The notes under the pieces were generated by a model that was not told where the DNA came from, did not search any database, and saw only the letters and a program-made list of their open reading frames with translations. Source: Smittium culicis (taxonomy: Eukaryota; Kickxellomycota; Harpellomycetes; Harpellales; Legeriomycetaceae). From it: a stretch of DNA of 13,828 nt. The DNA lies in NCBI GenBank assembly GCA_001970855.1, contig LSSN01004320.1, forward strand, positions 1-13,828, given 5' to 3'. Below are positions 1 to 8,816 of the stretch, one piece after another. Both the position numbers and the translations under genes were made by a program. How positions within the stretch are numbered: the first letter of the stretch is position 1; every line of letters starts with the position of its first letter.

Positions 1-799
1 GAAAATCAGCGGCCATGGAGCGCATCAGGGATGAACTGGGCATAAGATAAGCGTTCATGCGCACCAGTACAGCCCGTGAGCGTGCATACCATAAGTGGCC
101 GACCTCAAAAACATGGATCGCCGACCTCATCAAGGTACCGATAAAGGCCCGGATGGCCACCTGGGTGACCGGGAGTGCCCGGTGGGTCAAAAAAATTTGC
201 TCTCAAGACTCAAACGGTCAGACTATAATCACAATAGTCGACCGGAAACGACGAAATAACCGGTCTGTCATCCACAAGTGGACGGTGGATCGGAAAATCG
301 GCAAAAAAGGAAACTGGGTGGACCTTCAAGCAATGTATCCGGACCTGAAGCTGGGCCTTCAAGACATTGGAAAAATGCGTATGGGCACATTCCGGACTGC
401 CCAGCGCCTGTCGAACATGAAAATCGTCGACCAAAAATTCAAAAATTTTTGCCCCTTCTGCAACATCTGTGTGTGCCTAAGACGGTCGACTATATACTTC
501 TGAGCTGCAGCCGGTGGTGAAATCACCGATCGCCGACGATCGGCCAGTTCATACCGATTCTGACTGTTTAAATGAAAATTTTACTTTCGAATTTCAACGA
601 AGTCCGTTTGGGGCTAGTAAGGCAAACTATTTGCGAGAATTCTAAACAATCTTTGAGCCAGCTTCGTGATGGCACACCCAATCAAAATTTTGAGCTGAAA
701 ATTACAAAATTTTTGAACGGAATTCGCGAACCTGTAACACTTATACTGCAAAGCATAAGTGACTCACCAGCCCCCTTGAACCAATACCTATCGATATGA
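1..799 (+). pseudogene. Decayed GC-rich coding relic, product not recognised
   Basis: No family recognised. The best protein-like reading runs in the frame of position 2 from about 95 to 495, with one TAA at 257-259. It switches to the frame of position 1 (about 481-642; contains FEFQRSPFGASKANYL), ends there at TAA 643-645, and resumes in the first frame up to the stop just before 800 (contains SQLRDGTPNQNFELK). Before 95 the same frame has further stops (TGA, TGA, TAA). The text is hydrophilic and rich in P, S, R and K in its first half. GC is about 50-65% in the first 540 bases against 15-20% just downstream, so this is not background. Several stops are compatible with C-to-T change of CGA or CAA codons. 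It continues off the left edge. A mobile-element protein or a broken host gene are both possible; short spliced introns could mimic the frame switches. The longest single-frame ORFs (57-503, 278-520, 572-799) are only pieces of this. Confidence 0.4.
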
Positions 800-3700
800 A
801 GCTGGTAGATCTGCATATGGTGGTTGGTTGAAAAGTTATTTTTAAAATCTATTCTAAGTTTTTAAATATTTATTATTTAACTTTTTGTATACTTTTAAAT
901 TATGTTTAATAAACTATCTTAGACTATATATATTGACTGCTCTTCTAAAATCTCAACTATTTTTAGTTTTAGAATTTCAATGATGATATTATTATAATTA
1001 AAATATTTTATTTTATAACTTTAGCCAATATCATTAATCATCTTAAATTTGAATTATATAATTTTCAGTTTTATTAACATTTAAAAATATTATCTTTTAA
1101 TAAATTATGTTTTATCATAAATTAATGATTTGTTTTATAAAAAATTTACGAAAAAAATACGACTAAATAAATATCGCATGCACATATACACTTTTACTAT
1201 ATTTTCACTTATTAAAGTTTTTTATATCTATGTTTTAAGTAGAATTTTATATTAGAATTTTCAATTAAAATCAAATTCGCCAAAAATTTTTAATTCTTGA
1301 AGTTTCTAACAATTTTTCTTAGAAAAATATTTACGTAAATTATTAACCCTTTCAGAGGCAGTTTGATTTTTTTTTAACTAAAAAAATTATCGTACCATAT
1401 GCCAATATGGTATATCAATATTATGCTAATAATTTATTTACTATTATTTTCTGTGACCAACTAAAAAGGATTTATTAATTATTTATTCATTATGATTTTT
1501 CAATAAGTTTAAGCGCATTAGTTCAGAAAATAGTAAAAAAAATTCAAATAAACAGCATATTATAAAAAAATTAATATTAGATGGTGTCAAAATTTATGTT
1601 ACGTGACTATTTTGCAAATTCGATAATTATACCAATAAAATATTTTTCATATGAAACAGATAATATAAATGCTAATAACTTATGCAATTATTATATATTA
1701 TAACCTACACACAATTTGTGTATTATAAATCCAGATTTTTATTACATATTTAAATGTTGGTAAATAAGCATCAAATTTTGCGATTTTTACAATCATGATA
1801 ATTTAGGCAAATCAGAATAATAAAAATCGATATTCAAACTTAACGAATCATTATGTAAAAAATTTAATAGTCTTGTCAGATTTTTTTTTATACATTAATA
1901 TTATACTATCACAGGAAATCAAAGCTATTTTTTGGGCACATTAGTCAATATTACTTATAATAAAATCCGTTTAAAAAAAATAGAAAGTAATGATATGGTA
2001 ATTTCAGATTTAATTTTTACAGGTGTGTACTACTGAAGAAAAAATTTTTGATCGTAATAAGTTTGTTTTTATCTAGCTTATCAGTAAATTATAACGATGA
2101 AATTTATGTTATTATAATTTTTCAAAATTCCTTATAAAAAAAATATTATCACTTGAATGATGTGATAACTATGACCAGGCACAAATAAATTCTTGTATAA
2201 ATTGCATAAAATTATTAATTATGAGATTTTAAAATATCATAGAAATGGTATCATATATCTTATAATTATTAATAGCTATTTTTTACTGTATCCAAGTAAG
2301 AAATTATTTCTTATCATTCGAATATATAATATCATTATGAGAAATACTGCTATAGGATCTTTATAATGAAACTATAATTTTCATATAAAATATTATTATT
2401 TTTTAATTCTTTTGAATTATAAGCATGAAATAAAATACTAATACTTTTTTGATAATTTCTGTGATACAATTAAATTAAATTTAGATAGTAAATAGTAATA
2501 TCTAAATTTAATAACAAAAAATCTAGATCTATTATTTTTGAGCAGATTCAAAATTTTAGTATCGAAAAGATACCATTGATAGAATTAAAGAAAATTATTA
2601 GATCTTGTGAAATAGAAAAGGCATATTTATTTTCAGCCAATTTTAAAATATTAAAAGCCATAAAGCACTGATAAGACGTAACTCGCGTAATGATAATGTT
2701 ATTTTTCTTTTTTTTTAGTTAATTTATAAATACTTGGTTTCATCTATACTATAAATTTAATTAAAGAATTATATAATAGTATAGTATTATAATTAGAGGT
2801 TTATTCTGATTTTATTATTATTAATCTATATATCAGATTTTTAAGACACTTATAACATTCTTAAATTTTTTCTATTTTCGTTAAAAATATTCTATATAAT
2901 CAATATTTCAAGATATTAGTTCGAAAAAAATTTAAAGTTATTATTCAAATTACTAGTTCTCAATAACATAAAAATGTTAAATAACAAAATAACTTTCAAA
3001 TAAGTTATAATACGCGCATATGATTTTTCGAAATCAATTTTGATCTCCTATTTAATAATCACAAAATTTTTTAGGAGAATTATTCCCAAAATGAATAAAA
3101 TTAGTGAAATTCCTATATGAAATGAAATATATAAGGATATAAATCTAATTTTAAATCATTTTTCATTAAAAAATTGGTTCCTTTGATCCAAGAATCACAT
3201 TTTTGGTTATTTTCGTTTATAGATAAAAGAGTATGCTTTAATAAATTGACAAATTATAGAATAAAATGTCTATAAATTATAATAAACAAATAACTAAAGA
3301 AATGAAGAATTTATTCTATTAAGATTAAAGAAAATATTAAAGTGTATTTTGGAATAGAACTTTCTAATAATAAAAAAATGATACTAAAATTATAGAACCA
3401 ATTACAATTCGTATTAGTTCTTCATTTTATGAGAAATTTTTGATTTTTTTTATAATGTAATTTTAAAAGCTGATAAAAGCTTACAAAATTAAATTTCTCA
3501 AGTAAATCGCTTTGTTTTATATGCGAGATTTTTTTTTTACTTATTAATGTTGTTTAAAATCTAACTTAATTATTCAATTAGTAGATTTTTTTTAGTAAAC
3601 AGATGGCTTAAATTTTAAATATTGAAAAAAAAAGCTGTTTATATATTTTCTTTAGTCGAAAAATTAATAAATAAAAACCTAAAAAAATAAAAGTGGTGTA

Positions 3701-5700
3701 AATTGAATTAATTAAGTAATTATCTAATCTAATTCATGCTAAAAATAGTTATTCTGTATATTCTCTTGCCATTATATATATTTATATTTCATTTTTGTGC
3801 AGAATGTACAGAATTATCGAAATACGTGGATCTTCTATCAATATTAGTTTTTGGACTGTATAAATAAATTATAATAAAAAAATAACTAAAAAATTTTAAA
3901 TAGCCTATAAAAATCTAGGTATTTATAATGTGAAGAAGATTTGCGGTTAGATATTTTTTTAACGCTAAGAGTAATCATTAAATATTAATTTAATTACAAA
4001 ACTATGCATTTATTGGTAGTTTTATTTTTTCTATTATTTACATTTTTTTTTAATTTTTTTGTGATCAATTAGTTAGCTATTAGCTTGTATATGATTTCTA
4101 AATGCAACATAATTTTCTCTCACCTATTCTTTCGAAAATTACGAAACTTGGATATTTTCTTGTTATATCAAGATCATTATTTTAATTCAGTGATTTTTTA
4201 TCTTTTATGATGAAGTTTTATCAAAGTTTTGATAAAATATATTTTTTAAATGTTCTTGGTAGCAAATCTATCATATATTTGGTATAATTTCTTGAAAGTT
4301 AGAATATTATTAGAGATCTATAAAATATGTGTTTGGGAAATTTTATTCGAGAAATAAAAAAATTATGAGTCAAAATTTTTCAATAGATGGAATGCACAAA
4401 AGTTATAAAAATATTTCTTTTTTACCAAGATTGTAAATTTTAGATAAAAGAAAAGAATGTGTAAATGTTACGGCATCGATTTAGGCAGTTTTTGACAAGT
4501 AAAAAAAAATTTGTCAAACTATACATTATAAATATTTTTATGACACTAAAACTAAAATTTTCTTTCAATCGTCAATTTTTAAAATATATTAATTTTTTTT
4601 TTGTAGTACTCATATTTACTCAGTAACGAATCAATTGTATTATGGATATAAAATGTACAGTTTCTTAGCGAATATTTTTTTGATATTAAGCTGTAACTCT
4701 TAAATACATTTAATTTAAGAAACCAGGTTTCAACATAAATAATTTGTCTATTTAGACAATAAAACATTTAGTACTGTTATAATGAGGTAAATTTACCATG
4801 CTAATTTGCAAATAAGCCTAATAACGGTGTTAATTAATAGAATACTTTAAAATATAAATCTAGCTAATTTTACACTTTAATGTTTAATTTTGAAAGTTTT
4901 TTATTTAGAGGCAATTGATTTATTTAGGTTTTATTTGGCAAGTTTTTAAACAAAAATAAGATTATGGATTCTCCTATCGATAATTCAAGGATATAAATAT
5001 CAATTATTTTCATGTGAAAGTAATCGCTAAAAGATATTGAAATTATAATTAACACAACCAATTCGCATTACTACCAATATATAATTAATCACGAAAGGAA
5101 TAGGATGGAATATATAATTAACTATTAACAGGTAATGTTGAGCTATTATACGCTATATGGAATATAAATTTCATATAAGTAACAGTACCTTGTATATAAA
5201 ATGTGTTTTAACACTTTTACATTTTTTACTCAAATTGATTATGGGTAGAAAAAAATATATATAAATTAGTGCTATGCTATAATAAAATTATTTTTACGAA
5301 AAAAATTTTAATACAAATTTAAAATGTATAAACACGAAAAAAATCTGAAAAAAATAGATTTTTATTTTAATAAGGCTAACTGTCGAAATATCAAGGTTTG
5401 GAGAAATATATATTTATATCTTTATAATTTTTTGCATAAAATTCTATCTAATCTTAGATAATACAAAGAAAGATGTTTTAAATTTTAGATTCATTTAACT
5501 GTTAACTAAAATTCTGATTGGATTATAATATAAATGACATAATCAAGAAATGTAAATTCATAAAAGCTTAGTTCCCTGAAAGCCGAAAGAAAAATAATTT
5601 TGATTTCTTTAGTATTATTTTTTCAAATTTAAGCTTAACAACAATCTTAAACTTATATTAAATTATTTTTAAAAGCTAAATAGTAATATACTCAAGCAAA
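800..5700. other. AT-rich desert without recognisable genes
   Basis: About 4.9 kb of very AT-rich sequence (sampled 60-base lines give roughly 10-25% GC) with homopolymer A and T runs and stops in every frame. I see no protein-like ORF, no tRNA and no long internal repeat by eye. The 62-codon ORF on the - strand at 4579-4767 is low-complexity and looks like chance. GC falls abruptly at about 800-840, where the left relic ends. Could be intergenic or heterochromatic DNA; nothing here shows which. Confidence 0.7.
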
Positions 5701-5722
5701 AATCAGCTTCCAGCGTAACATT

Positions 5723-5848
5723 ATGAGTTACGATGACTATAAAATGCAAAGCTTCACTTTTCGGCAAAGATCACAAACAAAAAAATCACAAATCGTGTCA
5801 TACCCATTACCTACCGACGATATTAAACCATTGGAACTAAAAATGTAA
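5723..5848 (+). CDS. Possible small ORF or first exon, 41 codons, unknown product
   Basis: An ATG opens a 41-codon frame (starts MSYDDYKMQSF, ends LPTDDIKPLELKM) with mixed, charged residues and little of the K/N/I/F bias expected from chance ORFs in this AT desert. Local GC is clearly higher than on either side. The last codon and stop overlap the string GTAAGA beginning at 5845, which matches a 5' splice donor, so the ORF may be an initial exon ending at 5844 rather than a complete peptide gene. I could not find a convincing downstream exon; 6140-6360 is mildly GC-raised but has stops in the frames I checked. No known family is recognised. It may equally be a chance ORF or an exon relic. 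Confidence 0.25.
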   Translation: MSYDDYKMQSFTFRQRSQTKKSQIVSYPLPTDDIKPLELKM

Positions 5849-6756
5849 GAATTTATTAGGTCTTTCGAATAATCCTTAAAAAAACCCATTCTTAAATACC
5901 CTATGGTGTAAGTCTTATGAAAGAAAAGTAATCAGTCTATTAGGGTAAATATTGGTAAATATTAGTAAATATAATTCTATATATAAGCTCGAAAACTAAA
6001 AGAATAAAATATTTGAAATACTTGCATATTCAACTTTGAATCTCTACGCCTTATATTATAAATGATTTTTTGTTTTTATTAGATAATTTGTATCAGTCCT
6101 ATAATCTTAATTATAGAATAAAATCTTAAAATAGTGTCAATACTGATTATCGATTCTCGAAAGGAATAGTCAACCCATAGACTCTCAGAACACCGATATA
6201 ATCACATATCTCGATTTTTCATCACTGCTATCTTTTAACATAACTACCATCAACTGAGTATTTATACTCAAAAATAACATTATTTGAAGGATCAATATAA
6301 GAATAGAGAAAATGCCTAGGGCATAATTAGCAGTACGTGACAGCCGGGTATTAATAGGTATTTATTTTTATTATTTTAGAATTATTTATCTATTCAAGGT
6401 ATTTTATCACTAAAGATTCTTTTTTTTATAAAATATCTAACTATAAATTCCTTTTTAAAGTTGTAATAATATATTAAATGATATGAAATGATATGAAATG
6501 CCATGAAACATTTTTCAAATACTAGATAATAATATAAAGAGTGTTCTTGAATGAAACCCTAAATGATTAATAATCAAATAATTGGTAATGATAATATATT
6601 TTGGGAATATTGCGAAGTAATTTGTAATTTTATACAGCACGTGTTTCAAATTAAATGATGACATGATAAATAATGATACTACTTGCAGTTTGTAATTCCT
6701 TTGAGCAGCAGGTAAAGAATTGCGAATGCTGAAGAGGGTGAAGTTAAGATAGATGG
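5849..6756. other. AT-rich stretch, no gene seen
   Basis: Mostly AT-rich with slightly more GC around 6140-6360. It contains small palindromes only, such as GAGTATTTATACTC at 6256-6269 and TGCC-TAG-GGCA near 6314. No ORF, RNA gene or mobile element can be supported. The 150- and 73-codon ORFs on the - strand across 6515-6967 derive their length from the tetramer repeat at 6757-6880 and are not counted as genes. Confidence 0.6.
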
Positions 6757-6880
6757 TTGCTTGGTTGCTTGATTGATTGGTTGATTGGTTGCTTGGTTGA
6801 TTGGTTGATTGGTTGCTTGGTTGATTGGTTGATTGGTTGATTGGTTGATTGGTTGATTGGTTGATTGGTTGATTGGTTGA
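6757..6880. repeat. TTGN tetramer tandem repeat (31 units), mostly TTGATTGG octamers
   Basis: 124 bp made of exactly 31 TTGN tetramers. From 6781 to 6876 these form 12 octamers, ten TTGATTGG and two TTGCTTGG (6789-6796 and 6813-6820). Upstream (6757-6780) the units are mixed (TTGC, TTGG, TTGA). TTGC-containing units at 6765, 6789 and 6813 recur every 24 bp, hinting at a higher-order unit. The - strand reads as an NQP/S/T-rich repeat peptide (PINQSTNQ), which is a consequence of the repeat and not evidence of a gene. Confidence 0.95.
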
Positions 6881-6979
6881 ATGATATAAATTGGTAGCAT
6901 AGTAGTTATTCAAAACCAACAAGTAGCACAATATACAATCAGGACTCCCAAAGGCTAGAGCGCACACCTAATATAGAAA

Positions 6980-7004
6980 CCTGTGAGGGGACCCTCTCTC
7001 CAGG
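6980..7004. repeat. GC-rich hairpin
   Basis: An inverted repeat: CCTG (6980-6983) pairs with CAGG (7001-7004), and GAGGG (6985-6989) pairs with CCCTC (6992-6996) across a two-base loop. It stands out in AT-rich surroundings and lies at the left edge of a GC-elevated island. Function unknown; it could be part of a mobile-element end. Confidence 0.45.
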
Positions 7005-7029
7005 AATAACGTACCAATAATTTTATAAT

Positions 7030-7330
7030 ACTGACTCCTTTTTTTATACCCTGTTTGTGGATAGCAGGATTTATAGCAGCTTTCTGCGACACAATTTGCT
7101 CTTAGGAGCTACCAAAGCTATTGTGGTGGCCTCATCTCTGCTTTTATAAGTAGAAAAAAAATTTTTTGCCTGCAATGAAGATCGTTCCATTTTTTCTACT
7201 CCTGTGATTCGGCTTCGGCCTATCTGCTGGGAAAATTGAAGCCACGATTTCAAACGCAATTACTTTTACTGAACTATAGTTACAAGAGAGTGGGTAAAAT
7301 ATTTAATCTTGAAAAACGCGTCTGTCGAAA
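7030..7330 (-). other. GC-elevated island, possible coding or transposon relic
   Basis: About 300 bp at roughly 40-45% GC between AT-rich flanks. The - strand has a 62-codon ORF at 7071-7259 (contains RLKSWLQFSQQIGRSRIT) with balanced residues, and the + strand has an overlapping open stretch around 7190-7370 (contains LLGKLKPRFQTQLLLL), so strand and frame are ambiguous. No domain is recognised. The raised GC and sharp edges suggest an inserted or conserved segment, for example a fragment of a repeat family, rather than random intergenic DNA. Confidence 0.3.
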
Positions 7331-7912
7331 AAACCGGCGACGACTGGTCCTTATTTTGTATTGGTAATCGATTTGCGATAGTTGATTGTGTCAAAAATAT
7401 AATTTTTATTTAGTTAATTATATTTTTTTAAGGAGTTTATTTTTATGGCGGTTTAAATAATAAATTTAAGTCATGATATTTAATTCGAATAATGATTGCT
7501 GTCTTTTTATATTATTTTTGCTAGTTATAAATATTCAGTTTTTGTTAATGAGAATATAATTGTTAGTATTTTTAAAGAATAACTAATCAATTAATATTCT
7601 AGATAGCTAAAAATACTCTTAATATATATCAAGTGAATGCAAATCAATAGTTAGAAAGTATTGATTAATTTCTAAGAAAATTTTTAGTGATTTTCAATTG
7701 ATTACTAATAAAAGGTTAATAACCATAAATTTATTACTTAGAAAAAATATATCAAATTATATCTCGACACTTTCAACTACTTGATCCAATTTCATCATGA
7801 TAAAAACCAGTTAACATGAAGTGGATTTGGTTATTATAATTTTTATAGCATATTGTATTTATAGTTTAAATTTACGAGCTTTTAAAATATTATAAAATAA
7901 ATTTTATAAATG
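7331..7912. other. AT-rich stretch, nothing recognised
   Basis: AT-rich non-coding sequence downstream (on the - strand) of the tRNA pair. No ORF, RNA gene or repeat could be supported apart from the tRNA terminator at its right edge. Confidence 0.6.
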
Positions 7913-7918
7913 AAAAAA
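7913..7918 (-). terminator. Pol III terminator for the tRNA pair
   Basis: Six consecutive T residues on the - strand, starting 8 nt after the 3' end of tRNA-His. No T run of four or more lies between tRNA-Pro and tRNA-His, so this is the first terminator seen by a polymerase that starts at tRNA-Pro. Confidence 0.8.
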
Positions 7919-7925
7919 TTATTAA

Positions 7926-7996
7926 TGCCGTTGCCTGGAATCGAACCAGGGTCATCACGGCCACAACGTGATGTACTGCCACTATACTACAACGGC
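7926..7996 (-). tRNA. tRNA-His (anticodon GTG)
   Basis: A full cloverleaf on the - strand. The acceptor stem is GCCGTTG/CAACGGC, with an A at the discriminator position. The anticodon stem is TCACG/CGTGA with loop TTGTGGC, giving anticodon GTG (7962-7964). The T arm is CCTGG-TTCGATT-CCAGG. The B box GGTTCGATTCC and an A-box-like TAGTATAGTGG are present. No intron and no encoded CCA, as in eukaryotic nuclear genes; no G at position -1 is encoded (the preceding base is T), so in eukaryotic fashion it would be added after transcription. It decodes histidine codons CAC and CAU in cytosolic translation. It lies 8 bp downstream of tRNA-Pro and is followed by a T6 terminator. Confidence 0.96.
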
Positions 7997-8004
7997 TATC
8001 AATT

Positions 8005-8076
8005 GGGCTCTGCCGGGGATTGAACCCGGGACCTCTCGCACCCTAAGCGAAAATCATACCGCTAGACCACAGAACC
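8005..8076 (-). tRNA. tRNA-Pro (anticodon AGG)
   Basis: A full cloverleaf on the - strand. The acceptor stem is GGTTCTG/CAGAGCC with one G-T wobble, and the discriminator base is C. The anticodon stem is TTCGC/GCGAG with loop TTAGGGT, giving anticodon AGG (8042-8044). The T arm is CCGGG-TTCAATC-CCCGG. The A box TGGTCTAGCGG and B box GGTTCAATCCC match Pol III consensus. No intron and no encoded CCA. In eukaryotes the A34 of this tRNA is normally deaminated to inosine, so it reads CCU, CCC and CCA proline codons. It is the upstream member of a tandem pair with tRNA-His and lies 8 bp from a putative LTR on its 5' side. Confidence 0.96.
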
Positions 8077-8190
8077 GATAATTTTGTTGTAAAAATTAAT
8101 GTTACATTAGAAAGACTGTTTTTTCCCCTTGTGTTTTTTGGTTAATCTCAATAACATATTATTTATATTATATATCATTAACCAATTTAT

Positions 8191-8241
8191 CTTGTGCAAC
8201 GTGAATGCGTGCCACATGACACATATTCACGTTAACTCAAG
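8191..8241. repeat. Inverted repeat inside the putative LTR
   Basis: AACGTGAAT (8198-8206) pairs perfectly with ATTCACGTT (8225-8233) around an 18-nt loop; outside it CTTG (8191-8194) pairs with CAAG (8238-8241). It lies just upstream of the TATA box, where it could be a protein-binding site. Confidence 0.7.
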
Positions 8242-8265
8242 AATACCAATACTGGATTCTAGAGC

Positions 8266-8273
8266 TATAAATA
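8266..8273 (+). promoter_or_regulatory. TATA box (TATAAATA)
   Basis: A perfect TATAAATA on the + strand, directly followed by the CCTCGAG hairpin. It points away from the tRNA genes and toward the AATAAA signal about 100 bp downstream, matching the U3-to-R layout of an LTR. No ORF follows before the Ty3/gypsy element. Confidence 0.5.
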
Positions 8274-8300
8274 CCTCGAGACAGTAAGTCTGGCTCGAGG
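8274..8300. repeat. CCTCGAG/CTCGAGG hairpin after the TATA box
   Basis: CCTCGAG (8274-8280) and CTCGAGG (8294-8300) are exact reverse complements separated by 13 nt. An inner AGAC/GTCT pairing (8279-8282 with 8288-8291) is an alternative fold. The position, immediately 3' of the TATA box, would place it around a transcription start. Confidence 0.7.
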
Positions 8301-8371
8301 AGAACTTTTATTATTTTGAAAGAAGATTTTAGTTTCTTCTAGTTTTCCTAACTATTAAATATTAACCTCTT

Positions 8372-8377
8372 AATAAA
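8372..8377 (+). promoter_or_regulatory. Candidate polyadenylation signal AATAAA
   Basis: A canonical AATAAA about 100 bp after the TATA box on the same strand, inside the putative solo LTR. In AT-rich DNA the hexamer alone is weak evidence; its order relative to the TATA box is the support. Confidence 0.3.
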
Positions 8378-8529
8378 ACTTTATAACTAAATTCAATTTT
8401 TAAATCTATTTTGTTTGTCGTGAGTGGATGTAAAATTACAATCATCATCTCATACTATAAGAGTATATAACTAGTATAAGACTCTTTTGTAGAACTAGGC
8501 GTTGTATAATAAATTTTATGCGACAATTT

Positions 8530-8816
8530 TGAAGCGAAAAGATTGTTTGTTGATGTATTTGTTTAATAAGTGATGTTACTTACTAGGTTATGGTTCAAAT
8601 AATTAAGTTATAATAATTTTTATTATGATTAAAAGACCAGGATTCAATATTTTGAATCCTATAATTATTTATATTAAAATATACTAAAATAATAAATTGA
8701 ATCACAATCATTAATATTAATCAGACCAACCAAAAACCATCTAGGAAAAAATGTTGATCAAATTAAGCTTATTAATTTGATTCGTCAAATATTGTATTTA
8801 TCTTATATATACAACA
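8530..8816 (-). repeat. 3' LTR (287 bp) of the Ty3/gypsy element
   Basis: On the - strand it starts TGTTGTATATATAAG just after the polypurine tract and ends TTCGCTTCA at 8530, giving standard TG...CA ends. 8530-8706 is identical over 177 bases to 13652-13828. The left limit is set by where the two copies diverge (8528 against 13650). A TATATATAAG lies at LTR nucleotides 6-15, unusually close to the 5' end for a promoter. It contains a perfect 9-bp hairpin at 8639-8660. Confidence 0.92.
8639..8660. repeat. Perfect hairpin inside the LTR (second copy at 13761-13782)
   Basis: AGGATTCAA and TTGAATCCT are exact reverse complements around the 4-nt loop TATT. The hairpin is preserved identically in both LTR copies. 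It could act in the RNA, for example near the polyadenylation region, or be a protein site; the sequence does not decide. Confidence 0.85.

Larger units (their letters stand above)
8085..8525 (+). mobile_element. Putative solo LTR (or MITE-like element) next to the tRNA-Pro gene
   Basis: 441 bp starting TGTTGTAAAAATTAATG and ending ATAAATTTTATGCGACA. The ends form an imperfect inverted repeat (TGTTGTA against TGTCGCA, then AAAATT in both) and are flanked by the direct repeat ATTT (8081-8084 and 8526-8529), a possible target duplication. Inside are a TATA box at 8266-8273 and an AATAAA at 8372-8377 in the + direction, as expected of an LTR. It shares the first seven bases TGTTGTA with the LTR of the neighbouring Ty3/gypsy element. 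Its left edge is 8 bp upstream of tRNA-Pro, which resembles the tRNA-targeted insertion of Ty3/sigma elements. The boundaries are inferred from few bases in AT-rich DNA; a MITE or an unrelated promoter region are alternatives. Confidence 0.4.

Noticed and set aside
210..434. 74-codon - strand ORF across the left relic
   Set aside because: Antisense to the better + strand reading and without a recognisable motif.
4579..4767. 62-codon - strand ORF
   Set aside because: Low-complexity Y/K/I/N/F-rich text as expected by chance in AT-rich DNA; no motif or context.
6757..6880. CRISPR-like array
   Set aside because: There are no spacers; it is a simple tetramer repeat in a eukaryotic genome.
6515..6967. 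150-codon - strand ORF with an NQP/ST-rich repeat, and the overlapping 73-codon ORF
   Set aside because: Both owe their length to the TTGN repeat, which is open in several frames; the sequence outside the repeat is not protein-like.
8802..8811. TATATATAAG at the start of the LTR as a sure promoter
   Set aside because: It lies only 6-15 nt from the LTR end and TA runs are common here; mentioned in the LTR entry but not called as a feature.
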